A stretch of DNA of 64,000 nucleotides. Source: RGIG3513 sp045658985. Lineage in GTDB: Bacteria; Bacillota; Clostridia; Oscillospirales; Butyricicoccaceae. Shown piece after piece: positions 56,693-64,000 of the stretch (the first letter of the stretch is position 1; each line of letters opens with the position of its first letter). The notes under the pieces were generated by a model. That model was not told where the DNA came from and did not search any database. It was given only the letters and a program-made list of their open reading frames with translations. The stretch covers positions 1-64,000 of the forward strand of contig JAZOWC010000004.1 in the NCBI GenBank assembly GCA_045658985.1. The letters run 5' to 3'. The position numbers and the translations under genes were made by a program.

Positions 56693-58072
56693 GTGAAAAG
56701 GTTTTTATCCGTTACATTTATTGTTGCTCTTGTTCTCTCTGCCGTTACGCTTTCGGCTTCCGCCGCGGGCGCTCCCGAGCTGAGCGCCAAGGGTGCCATT
56801 CTGTGCGCCGTCAGCGATGACGGTCTGTACGATCTGGTGCTCTATGAGAAGAATGCCGACGAGCAGCTCTATCCCGCCAGCCTGACCAAGATCATGACGG
56901 CTATAATCGCGCTGGAAAACGAGAGCGATCTCGATGCCGAGTTTATTGCATATGCCAAGTCGCTGGAGCCGCTGGGCAAGGAGGTATACTACCTGATGCC
57001 CGGTGAGAAGATGGCTTTCCGCGATTATCTCAATCTGATGCTTGTCCCCTCTTATAACGAGGCCGCCAACGTCATCGCCTACAACATAGGCGGCAGTATC
57101 GAGGATTTTGTGGTGCTGATGAACGAAAAGGCCGCAGAACTGGGCTGCACCAACACCCATTTTGCCAATGCTCACGGTCTGCACGACCAGAGCCACTACA
57201 CCAGCGCCCGTGATATGCTCATTATCTCCCGCTACGCAATGCAGAACGAGACTTTTGCCGAGATAGTGGCGCAGACCTCCATCACCCTGCCCGTTACCAA
57301 CAAGCACAAGACGGAGAGCTTTTTGCGCTCCACCAACCATCTGCTCCACAACAAGAGTCAGCCCGGATACGTCTATCAGGGTACTCTGGGTATCAAGACC
57401 GGCTCCACCACCCCTGCAGGCTACTGTCTGTCGGCCGCATTCGCCGCCGAGGGTATGACCTACTACAGCGTGGTGCTGGGCTCGAGCAAGAATGAGGACG
57501 GCCGTCTGGGCAGCTTCCTCGACACCCGCGCTCTGTTCAATCACGGCAAGGATGATTTCAGTGAGCAGCCTATTCTCAAAGCCACACAGCCTATAGTCGA
57601 GCTGCCCGTAACTCTGTCTCCCGACGGCACGTCGGTGGTGCTCCTGCCCGAGAGATCGGTGTCGGATTTTCTGCCCAAGACCTTTGACTACCTGACCGAT
57701 CTGCACATCCGCGCCGAGGGCGAGCCTCTGCCCGACGGATTCGATCCCAAGGGCAAGGTCATACTCACCTACACGGTGCCTGCCGAGGTAGAAGCACCTA
57801 TCGAAAAGGGTCAGGAGCTTGGTACACTCAGAATGGAGTTTGACGGCAGAGAGATATGCACCATGGGTCTGCTCAGCTCGCTGACGCTGTCCAAGTCCGA
57901 GGTGCTGGACACCGTGGATACATTCCAGACCTTTGTCCAGACCAAGATGTTCAAGTACATCATTATCGGCATTCTGGCGCTGATCGTGGTACTGTTTGTG
58001 GTGGTAATTGTCATAGTCTCCTCCCGCCGCAAAAAGCGCAGAAGATACGGAAGAAGCCGCTACGGCAGATAA
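56693..58072 (+). CDS. dacF: D-alanyl-D-alanine carboxypeptidase (DacF-type)
   Basis: The 459-residue penicillin-binding protein trims the terminal D-alanine from peptidoglycan stems. It has a signal peptide (1-25), the active-site SLTK (Ser63, Lys66), SYN (120-122) and KTG (235-237) motifs, a beta-rich PBP5 C-terminal domain and a membrane anchor with a basic tail (FKYIIIGILALIVVLFVVVI, then RRKKRRR). GTG 56693 is eight bases after AAGGAG; an in-frame GTG nine bases earlier overlaps that site. The exact paralogue assignment (DacF or DacA) is uncertain. Confidence 0.9.
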   Translation: MKRFLSVTFIVALVLSAVTLSASAAGAPELSAKGAILCAVSDDGLYDLVLYEKNADEQLYPASLTKIMTAIIALENESDLDAEFIAYAKSLEPLGKEVYYLMPGEKMAFRDYLNLMLVPSYNEAANVIAYNIGGSIEDFVVLMNEKAAELGCTNTHFANAHGLHDQSHYTSARDMLIISRYAMQNETFAEIVAQTSITLPVTNKHKTESFLRSTNHLLHNKSQPGYVYQGTLGIKTGSTTPAGYCLSAAFAAEGMTYYSVVLGSSKNEDGRLGSFLDTRALFNHGKDDFSEQPILKATQPIVELPVTLSPDGTSVVLLPERSVSDFLPKTFDYLTDLHIRAEGEPLPDGFDPKGKVILTYTVPAEVEAPIEKGQELGTLRMEFDGREICTMGLLSSLTLSKSEVLDTVDTFQTFVQTKMFKYIIIGILALIVVLFVVVIVIVSSRRKKRRRYGRSRYGR

Positions 58073-58085
58073 AATCAATATTCTC

Positions 58086-58122
58086 TCCCCGGGACAGCAG
58101 ATATGCTGACCCGGGGATTTTT
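58086..58122 (+). terminator. Terminator of dacF
   Basis: TCCCCGGG (58086-58093) pairs with CCCGGGGA (58110-58117), with further inner pairing (CAGCA/TGCTG), followed by TTTTTG. Confidence 0.85.
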
Positions 58123-58157
58123 GTTGCGGTCAGATCCCCTGTGCGGGGCGTGTAAAA

Positions 58158-58790
58158 TTACTTGGTGCCGAAGATTCTGTCGCCTGCATCGCCCAGACCG
58201 GGAACGATGTAGCCGTGGTCGTTGAGGCACTCATCCAGAGCGGCGCAATAGATCTCTACGTCGGGATGATCGGAGTTGACCCTCTCGATGCCCTCGGGAG
58301 CGGCAATGATGTTGAGCAGCTTGATGCTGGTGACACCGCGCTTTTTGAGGAAGGTGATGGCAGCCGATGCCGAGCCGCCGGTTGCCAGCATGGGATCGAC
58401 CACGAATACGTCTCTCTTGTCGATATCGGTGGGCAGCTTGCAGTAGTATTCTACGGGCTCAAGTGTCTCGGGATCGCGGTACAGACCGATATGGCCCACC
58501 TTGGCCGAGGGGATCAGCTCAAGCATAGCATCCACCATACCCAGACCTGCACGGAGGATGGGCACGATAGCCAGCTTCTTGCCTGCCAGCACACGCACCT
58601 TCGCCTCGGATACGGGGGTCTTGATGGTTATCTGACGGGTCTTGAGATCACGGGTGGCGTCATAGCACATGAGCATAGCGATCTCGCCTACGATCTCGCG
58701 GAACTCCTTGACGCCTGTGGTCTCCTTGCGGATGATGGACAGCTTGTGCTGGATAAGGGGATGATCAAAAATATGTACCTTGTCGTTCAT
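58158..58790 (-). CDS. upp: Uracil phosphoribosyltransferase
   Basis: The 210-residue enzyme salvages uracil to UMP with PRPP. It has LIQHKLSIIRKETTGVKEFRE, VPILRAGLGMVD, the PRPP-binding motif VVDPMLATGGSA and GLGDAGDRIFGT at the C-terminus. It ends the tsaE-tsaB-rpiB-upp run, 10 bases after rpiB. Confidence 0.97.
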   Translation of the reverse strand: MNDKVHIFDHPLIQHKLSIIRKETTGVKEFREIVGEIAMLMCYDATRDLKTRQITIKTPVSEAKVRVLAGKKLAIVPILRAGLGMVDAMLELIPSAKVGHIGLYRDPETLEPVEYYCKLPTDIDKRDVFVVDPMLATGGSASAAITFLKKRGVTSIKLLNIIAAPEGIERVNSDHPDVEIYCAALDECLNDHGYIVPGLGDAGDRIFGTK

Positions 58791-58800
58791 AATCTATACC

Positions 58801-59241
58801 TCACTTGTTGTCAAGCTCATTGACCATATCGATGCGGATCTGATGACGGCCGCCCTCGAACTTGGTGTCGAGGAAGGTATCAACGATCTTGAATGCCAGA
58901 CCCTCGCCCACTACGCGCTGACCGAAGCAGACGATGTTGGCGTCATTGTGTGCGCGGGTGGCCTCTGCCGAGAAGCAGTCGGATACGCAGGCTGCGCGGA
59001 TACCCTTGATCTTGTTGGCTGCCATAGACATACCTACGCCCGTGCCGCATACCAGAATGCCCTTTTCGGCATCGCCGGAGGTGACTGCCTCGGCTACCTT
59101 CTGTGCGAATACGGGATAGTGGCAGGATGCGCTGTCATATGTTCCGCAGTCGTTAATTTCAAAGCCTCTCTGCTTGAGGTGCTCGATCACTGCATTCTTG
59201 AGTGTCAGACCTGCGTGGTCACAACCAATTGCTACTTTCAT
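58801..59241 (-). CDS. rpiB: Ribose-5-phosphate isomerase B
   Basis: The 146-residue RpiB/LacAB protein interconverts ribose-5-phosphate and ribulose-5-phosphate. It shows AIGCDHAGLTLKNAVIEHL, DCGTYDSASCHYPVFA, the active-site CGTGVGMSMAANKIKGIRAA and HNDANIVCFG. It overlaps tsaB by four bases; rpiB-upp is a common clostridial order. Confidence 0.96.
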   Translation of the reverse strand: MKVAIGCDHAGLTLKNAVIEHLKQRGFEINDCGTYDSASCHYPVFAQKVAEAVTSGDAEKGILVCGTGVGMSMAANKIKGIRAACVSDCFSAEATRAHNDANIVCFGQRVVGEGLAFKIVDTFLDTKFEGGRHQIRIDMVNELDNK

Positions 59242-59909
59242 TTTGCTTCCCTCTCCTTTTTCATTCTTTCTGCCTGAGAATCTTTCATATATACGGGATT
59301 AATTTGGTGACAGGTTACCTGCGGCATAAAAAATGCCGCCAATGCGCTGTTTGCGGCGCTCTGCTGAACGCCTGTGTCCACAAACAGACTGTCGGGAGCG
59401 GTCCTGAGCAGCTCAACGCTGCCCTCGCCGCACAGACGCACCACGCACTCAAACTCCCGCGCCTGCTCGATTATCTGCTCGCCGCTCATGACCGCGTCCT
59501 CGCTGAGGCGGGCCAGTCTGCCCCCCTCTCTCTCGAAGAAGGCGCAGTAATACTCGTTGGGGCGAGCCTTGACGGCGGCGCAGATGACGCCCGAAAGCTC
59601 CACGCCCATAGCCGCCGACAGCAGGGTGGGCACGGCGGCACAAGGCTTGTCCGCCATGAGGGCAAAGCCTTTTATGGCGGCGATGCCGATACGCAGACCG
59701 GTGAACGAGCCCGGGCCTGCGGTGGCGGCAAAAAGGTCTATATCGGCTATCCTCAGGTTCTGCTCTGCCAGCATCTGCTCGCACAGAGGCAGCAGAGCGC
59801 GGCTGTGGCTGAGGTTTGTATCCTGACTTTTTTCGGCTATGAGTACGCCGTCGCGGGCAAGAGCGCAGGAGGCTTTTTTGCCCGATGTATCAAGTGCCAG
59901 TATCAGCAT
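59238..59909 (-). CDS. tsaB: tRNA threonylcarbamoyladenosine biosynthesis protein TsaB
   Basis: TsaB is the inactive TsaD homologue that bridges TsaD and TsaE in t6A synthesis. The 223-residue protein begins MLILALDTSGKKASCALA and has GPGSFTGLRIGIAAIKGFAL. ATG 59909 follows GGGTGATAAA and overlaps tsaE by seven bases; a longer frame upstream is spurious. The partner tsaD is at 18 kb. Confidence 0.94.
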   Translation of the reverse strand: MLILALDTSGKKASCALARDGVLIAEKSQDTNLSHSRALLPLCEQMLAEQNLRIADIDLFAATAGPGSFTGLRIGIAAIKGFALMADKPCAAVPTLLSAAMGVELSGVICAAVKARPNEYYCAFFEREGGRLARLSEDAVMSGEQIIEQAREFECVVRLCGEGSVELLRTAPDSLFVDTGVQQSAANSALAAFFMPQVTCHQINPVYMKDSQAERMKKEREAK

Positions 59910-60325
59910 TTTATCACCCGGATCTTTCTGTCGGTCTCGCTGAGTTTTTCGATGGTTATCTTCCAGCAGTCGGGCGGCAGGGCATCTTCGATATTCTCGC
60001 TCCACTCCACGATGCAGAGGGCGTCCGAATCCACGTATTCCTCCCAGCCGATCTCATACAGACGGTCGCTGTCCGTGATGCGGTACATATCAAAATGGCA
60101 CACCCGCCGCGAGCCGTAATACTCGTTGACTATATTATAGGTGGGGCTGCTTGCACGCTGGATGCACTCAAAACCTGCCGCCACTCCCGACACAAAGGCC
60201 GTCTTGCCTGCGCCAAGCCCGCCGTACAGGGCGACCACCGATACGCTGTGCATATCGGCTGCAAGCTTTTTGCCCAAAAGTGCCGTCTCCTCGGGAGAAT
60301 GTGTGATGTATTCCTCTATATTCAA
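59903..60325 (-). CDS. tsaE: tRNA threonylcarbamoyladenosine biosynthesis ATPase TsaE
   Basis: The 140-residue P-loop ATPase has Walker A YGGLGAGKTAF (34-44), the SPTYNIVNEY segment and ICIVEWSEN-like Walker B region (LCIVEWSENI). I prefer TTG 60325, eight bases after GGAGG, because the ATG at 60358 is only about 8 bases from the expected transcript start and has no good ribosome binding site. First gene of tsaE-tsaB-rpiB-upp. Confidence 0.92.
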   Translation of the reverse strand: MNIEEYITHSPEETALLGKKLAADMHSVSVVALYGGLGAGKTAFVSGVAAGFECIQRASSPTYNIVNEYYGSRRVCHFDMYRITDSDRLYEIGWEEYVDSDALCIVEWSENIEDALPPDCWKITIEKLSETDRKIRVIKC

Positions 60326-60372
60326 GGTGTTTTCCTCCGGATATTCCGAAAATTGCATACTTATCCAACCAT

Positions 60373-60378
60373 ATTATA
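60373..60378 (-). promoter_or_regulatory. -10 box of the tsaE-tsaB-rpiB-upp operon
   Basis: A TATAAT (complement of 60373-60378) lies 48 bases before the preferred TTG start. The -35 region (TTTTCA, 17 bases upstream) is a poor match. Confidence 0.45.
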
Positions 60379-60401
60379 CCACCTACTTAACAATTTGAAA
60401 A

Positions 60402-60440
60402 GAAAAATATTAAGCGCCCCCGAATAATGTCGGGAGCGCT
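60402..60440 (-). terminator. Terminator of the first NlpC/P60 gene
   Basis: AGCGCCCCCGA (60413-60423) pairs with TCGGGAGCGCT (60430-60440) with one mismatch; on the minus strand it is followed by TAATATTTTTCTTTT. Confidence 0.8.
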
Positions 60441-60459
60441 CTGAAGCTTGGGTATAAAA

Positions 60460-62220
60460 TTACTGAATCTGCGAGGGTCTGAGTACGGCAAATACGTCTC
60501 TGCCGATGAGGCTGAGCAGGGTCTCGCGGGCATCGAGGTTATAAAGCGGCTTGCCCGAACTCAGATCGAGAAGCTTGTTCTCACCGAGGTGCATATAGGC
60601 GTATACCGTGGTTTTTTCGCGGGCGATCAGGATATCACCGGGATAGATCTGGTTGCCGAATATGCCGTAGGTGCGTGTTTTGTCAAACAGGTCGCTTGTG
60701 ATGCAGCGGTATCCGCCGTACATGGTGGGGACGACCATATCGATATACTCGCTATCTGTATTGAGGGTGTGGTGCTTGGTCTCCTTGTACTGCACAAACA
60801 GACTGTCAAGCGCCTCTGCTGCATCGGGAATCTGCACGTTGACCCCCGCCGCGCCGTAAATCGCGCGGGCAAGCTGCATTCCCCGATGTGACATAACAGC
60901 CGAGTTGGTGCCCAATGCGCCGATTATATCCATATCACTTTGGCTCAGGTGCTTGCCCACATAGATATCGCGGCACCGCACGTCCACGCCTCCTACTGCC
61001 GAACCTGCGCCGCTGATGACTGTGCCGTAGAGGTCGGGATCGTTATTCACCCTGACGGTGTAGCTGACTTGGACGTCCTTGCCTGCGGGGATGGTGACGT
61101 CATCAAACCTGATGCTCCTGCCCACAAGCGAGCTGCCGCCCGAAACATACTCGGTACCCACAGGCACCTGGGCCGTGAGCTTGAGCGCAGCCTCGCTGCC
61201 TCTGTCATTGCGGATATAGAAGGTGAAGGTTATCTCCTCGCCGATGTCCACAGTCTGGCCCACCGTGTGGGAACTGAGTTTTTCCACGTAGATGTCCTTG
61301 AGGTTTTTGACTCTGGCCTGAGTCTTGAAGGTTATTTTGGCATCGGTGTATTTTTTGAGGGGTCGAACTATAGCCCAGCTGGCTTCGTCCCAGAAGTAAT
61401 AATAATTGTCCTCCTCAAAGAAGCTCATTACCTCTCTCGTGCGCACGGAGCCGTTGACCTCGGTATGGTCGTGATTGGTGCTGTGGTTGTAATTACCGCC
61501 GCCTTTGGAGCTGAAATATGCGCTGTCGATCATCATTCCGTCACCGATGTACATCAGCGCGTGACCGCCGCCGGGTGCGGGGTGGTCGCAGGTAATGATG
61601 TCGCCCTGCTGCAGGGAGTTGAGGAAGTTCTGCTCCACCAGCCTGCGCTCATAGGGGGTCTCATTGCCCGTGATGTAATAGGTAAACACGTGCATATCCA
61701 CCGCGTCACGCAGAGCATTGGTGCCGCTGGCTTTGATATCCAGACCAAAGGTCTCCCAAAACACGTCATAAGTGAATGCCGAACAGTTGGTGTAGCCGGT
61801 GTTCTGACTTGTGCAGTCCTCGGGAGAATTGGTATGGTACTGGGGACGGGTGACCTTTGTCACGCCGCTGACGTCCTCCATCAGGCGGGAGCAATCGTAC
61901 TGCAGCCAGATGCCGCGGGCAAGATAGGCTTTGGAAACGGTGACCAGCGCCTCCGCCTCGGGAGAAATAAAGGAGCCGTTGAGAGGATTTAAGTCCCAGG
62001 GCTTGACAAGCTCGGGGATACCGTCATCGGCGACGGGAGCCTGCGGCTCGGGATCGGCAGGTTTGGGGTCTGCGGGCTTGGAGTCTGCAGAGGGCGTCTG
62101 CGCGCCGTCATCCTGCAGGACGTCTTTGTCTGCGGGTGGGGCTTTTTTCGGCTCACCGCAGCCTGCCAAAATGGCAAGAGCCAGCGACAGCGCAAGGATA
62201 ATGCTCAATAATTTTTTCAT
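60460..62220 (-). CDS. Lipoprotein with active NlpC/P60, DUF11-like and degenerate NlpC/P60 domains
   Basis: The 586-residue protein has a lipobox (LAGC, Cys21), a Pro/Asp-rich linker (22-80), an NlpC/P60-like papain-fold domain with Cys146 (TNCSAFTYD) and His220 (GGGHALMYIGDG), a beta domain like the DUF11 repeat (about 305-395, with TVDIGEEITFTFYIRN) and a C-terminal region (440-586) that echoes the first domain but lacks Cys and His (GDILIAREKTTVYAYMHLG). Such enzymes cut peptidoglycan stem peptides. Its paralogue lies 15 bases upstream. Confidence 0.8.
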   Translation of the reverse strand: MKKLLSIILALSLALAILAGCGEPKKAPPADKDVLQDDGAQTPSADSKPADPKPADPEPQAPVADDGIPELVKPWDLNPLNGSFISPEAEALVTVSKAYLARGIWLQYDCSRLMEDVSGVTKVTRPQYHTNSPEDCTSQNTGYTNCSAFTYDVFWETFGLDIKASGTNALRDAVDMHVFTYYITGNETPYERRLVEQNFLNSLQQGDIITCDHPAPGGGHALMYIGDGMMIDSAYFSSKGGGNYNHSTNHDHTEVNGSVRTREVMSFFEEDNYYYFWDEASWAIVRPLKKYTDAKITFKTQARVKNLKDIYVEKLSSHTVGQTVDIGEEITFTFYIRNDRGSEAALKLTAQVPVGTEYVSGGSSLVGRSIRFDDVTIPAGKDVQVSYTVRVNNDPDLYGTVISGAGSAVGGVDVRCRDIYVGKHLSQSDMDIIGALGTNSAVMSHRGMQLARAIYGAAGVNVQIPDAAEALDSLFVQYKETKHHTLNTDSEYIDMVVPTMYGGYRCITSDLFDKTRTYGIFGNQIYPGDILIAREKTTVYAYMHLGENKLLDLSSGKPLYNLDARETLLSLIGRDVFAVLRPSQIQ

Positions 62221-62235
62221 ATACCGTCTCCTTTC

Positions 62236-63876
62236 TCATTCAAGAGGTGGTGTCGGATCTATATCATTATACACGGCGGCGGGGCGCAGAAACACATACC
62301 GCTCCATCCCCCAGCCGCTGACGAGGGCATCATCCAGCGCGGCATTACTCAGCACTCTGCCCATTTGCAGATCAAGCAGGCGGTTGGTGCCAAGGTACAT
62401 ATACGCGGAGGTTACTCCCCGCTCGCTGCCCACCATAATATCTCCTGCGTACAGCTGATATTCTTTGGCGCCGCGGGTACGCTCTCTGCCAAAGCGGGAG
62501 CTGTTGGTAACAAGCTTGCCGCCGTACAGGGTGGGAACGATCATTGCGGGGTACGTGCCTTCCTTTTGCAGTTTGAAGTATCCTGCGGTCTTGCTGTCGG
62601 CAAACACCTGCGTAAATATCTCCTCGAGAGAGGCAAGCTCAACGTCTATGCCTGCATTCTTGTATATCTCGTTGGCAAGTTCCATCCCACGGGCGGTGTA
62701 CACGGTCATATCCACGGCGGCGTCTCTCAGCGCCTGCTGCTGTGTATCGGTGAGATGCCTGCCCACAAACACTCTGCGGCAGCCGACTTTTACGCCGCCC
62801 ACCACGCCGTCCTTGCTCTCGATATAACAATCATCATAAAGTGCAGGATCGGCGTCCACTCTGACCGTATAGCTGACGCTGACACTCTCCCCTGCCGGCA
62901 CGTTAACACTCCAGCTCAGACTGTCGCCGCTCAGGCTGCCTCCCGAAACATATTCGGTATGCTCGGGGATACGGTCGGTGATCTCAAGCTGTACGTCGCT
63001 GCTGCGGTTGTTGCGGATATTGTAGGTATAGGTTATCTCCTCGCCTATATCTGCGGTCTTGCCGGTGGGGTGGCTGCTGATTTTTTCCACACGGATGTTT
63101 TTCAGATTTTGTATGCGGTTTAAGGTATTGGGGGTAGGCTCGATATCTCCGTATTTGTCCAGCGGTCTCAATATGAACCAGCTTTTTTCTTTCCAGAAAT
63201 AATTGTAGCTGTCCTGTCTGAGCAGGCTCATAAACTCGCGGTAATAAACCGTGCCCGCTACCTCTATGCGGTCGCGGTTATTGCTGTAGTCATAGTCTCC
63301 GCCGCCCAGCGCGCCAAAGGTGACACTCTCCAGCATCTGTCCGTCGCCAACGTACAAAAATGCGTGGCCGCCCTCACCCTTGTGCCTGCACACGACTATG
63401 TCGCCCTGCCGCACTGTATCGGCAAACTTCTGCTCGGTAAGGCGTTTTTGCTCCTCGCTCTCTCTGCCCGTTACGGTATAGGCAAACACCTGCATATCGG
63501 TGGCTTCTTCTGCCAGAGCTTTGGTGGTCAGATGCCCCAGATCGACGCCCAGCGCCTCATAGTACACGTCGTACACGAAATGCGAGCAGTTGGTATATGC
63601 GATATACTGACTGCTGATATCCTCGGGGGAGTTTTCGCGGTACTGTATGCGGTAGAGCTGGGTGCCGCCTTCTTTGTAATTGTTGTCGTACTGATACCAT
63701 ATGCCGCGGTCATAATAGGCTTTTGCCACCGTGACCAATGCCTCGGCCTGCAGAGAGATATACTCCTCCGTTTGGCCTGTCTGACTCGTTGACTTATCCC
63801 CGTCGGGCACGGCGCAGGAAACTGCCGCCAAGACCGTTATAACCAGCGCAAGCACAAGGCTCAGCAGCTTTTTCAT
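62236..63876 (-). CDS. Paralogous lipoprotein with NlpC/P60, DUF11-like and degenerate NlpC/P60 domains
   Basis: The 546-residue protein has a lipobox-like AAVSC (Cys21), then an NlpC/P60-like domain with Cys97 (TNCSHFVYDVYYE) and His171 (GEGGHAFLYVGDG), the same DUF11-like beta domain (TADIGEEITYTYNIRNN) and a C-terminal region (GDIMVGSERGVTSAYMYLG) without catalytic residues. It is shorter than its neighbour mainly in the linker. ATG 63876 follows AAGGAGATG; the two genes are probably one transcript and arose by duplication. Confidence 0.8.
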   Translation of the reverse strand: MKKLLSLVLALVITVLAAVSCAVPDGDKSTSQTGQTEEYISLQAEALVTVAKAYYDRGIWYQYDNNYKEGGTQLYRIQYRENSPEDISSQYIAYTNCSHFVYDVYYEALGVDLGHLTTKALAEEATDMQVFAYTVTGRESEEQKRLTEQKFADTVRQGDIVVCRHKGEGGHAFLYVGDGQMLESVTFGALGGGDYDYSNNRDRIEVAGTVYYREFMSLLRQDSYNYFWKEKSWFILRPLDKYGDIEPTPNTLNRIQNLKNIRVEKISSHPTGKTADIGEEITYTYNIRNNRSSDVQLEITDRIPEHTEYVSGGSLSGDSLSWSVNVPAGESVSVSYTVRVDADPALYDDCYIESKDGVVGGVKVGCRRVFVGRHLTDTQQQALRDAAVDMTVYTARGMELANEIYKNAGIDVELASLEEIFTQVFADSKTAGYFKLQKEGTYPAMIVPTLYGGKLVTNSSRFGRERTRGAKEYQLYAGDIMVGSERGVTSAYMYLGTNRLLDLQMGRVLSNAALDDALVSGWGMERYVFLRPAAVYNDIDPTPPLE

Positions 63877-63947
63877 CAGATCATCTCCTTTTAAGCCATT
63901 ATATACGATTTTCGTCACATTTGCAAGAGAAAATTAGCCGGGAAAAC

Positions 63948-63983
63948 AAAAAGCGGCAGAGGCATACGCCCCTGCCGCTTTTT
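63948..63983. terminator. Bidirectional terminator at the right edge
   Basis: AAAAAGCGGCAG (63948-63959) pairs with CTGCCGCTTTTT (63972-63983) over a 12-base region containing GG/CC pairs. On the minus strand it would end a gene to the right; a TAA (63993-63995, minus) just upstream may be that gene's stop, but too little is in the window to call it. Confidence 0.8.
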
Positions 63984-64000
63984 ATATTCGGTTTACTTCA

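Noticed and set aside
56705..58078. A 457-codon open frame opposite dacF
   Set aside because: Antisense shadow; SLTK, SYN and KTG motifs prove the plus-strand gene.

Overview
The window is a chromosomal segment of a moderately GC-rich, Gram-positive, spore-forming anaerobe, most likely a gut member of the Clostridia (Oscillospirales/Ruminococcaceae type). Evidence: strong purine-rich ribosome binding sites throughout, sporulation and germination genes (spoIIP, gpr, a GerMN lipoprotein), T-box, L20-type and cobalamin leaders, HrcA/CIRCE heat-shock control, and an acetate/acetoacetate CoA-transferase pair typical of butyrate-type fermenters. No phage, insertion sequence, integrase, CRISPR array or rRNA gene was found; one tRNA gene (Gln, CTG) is present. 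The exact taxon cannot be fixed from the sequence alone.

Layout. 0-2.4 kb: edge gene, GNAT, trmD, rimM and a membrane protein, on the minus strand. 2.5-5 kb: a CE15-like esterase and a CoA-transferase pair. 5-10 kb: the hrcA-grpE-dnaK-dnaJ operon behind a perfect CIRCE. 10-13.4 kb: tadA, a ProXp-type editing domain, a flavin reductase, a DUF1292 protein and EutH. 13.5-14.8 kb: infC-rpmI-rplT with an attenuator leader and an AUU start on infC. 14.9-17.9 kb: small and poorly known genes (a 44-residue membrane peptide divergent from an XRE regulator, two lipoproteins, a 70-residue protein) with several intergenic repeats. 17.9-22.3 kb: polA-rimI-tsaD and tRNA-Gln. 22.3-28.4 kb: a mini-hairpin array, two PHP phosphatases, coaX with an ECF transporter component, gltS, a ZIP transporter and a small Cys-rich lipoprotein. 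28.4-32.4 kb: T-box-controlled ilvBN, then tlpA-ccdA. 32.4-36.3 kb: ybaK and the cobT-cobU-cobS-cobU-like-cobC operon. 36.4-43.6 kb: two transporters and two tandem secreted proteins built from six related modules. 43.6-48.6 kb: rpsF-ssb-rpsR, gpr-spoIIP, rpsT, a glycine-zipper protein and degV. 48.7-53.5 kb: an OppA-like lipoprotein and riboswitch-controlled btuFCD. 53.6-58.1 kb: comEA, a two-component system with a GerMN lipoprotein, and a DacF-type carboxypeptidase. 58.2-64 kb: tsaE-tsaB-rpiB-upp and two paralogous NlpC/P60 lipoproteins.

How it fits together. Cobalamin is handled by import (btuFCD under a B12 riboswitch) and by the late assembly steps (cobT, cobU, cobS, cobC) at a separate locus with an ordinary promoter; no corrin-ring genes are present, which fits salvage of corrinoids. 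The t6A tRNA-modification genes are split between tsaE/tsaB (60 kb) and tsaD/rimI (18 kb). Vitamin B5 use is suggested by coaX next to an ECF S-component. Spore and envelope functions cluster at 44-58 kb.

The least explained parts are the 44-residue membrane peptide/XRE pair, the modular lipoproteins at 39-43.6 kb, the NlpC/P60 pair with a degenerate second domain, the cobU-like gene lacking the guanylylated-histidine motif, and several families of structured intergenic repeats.
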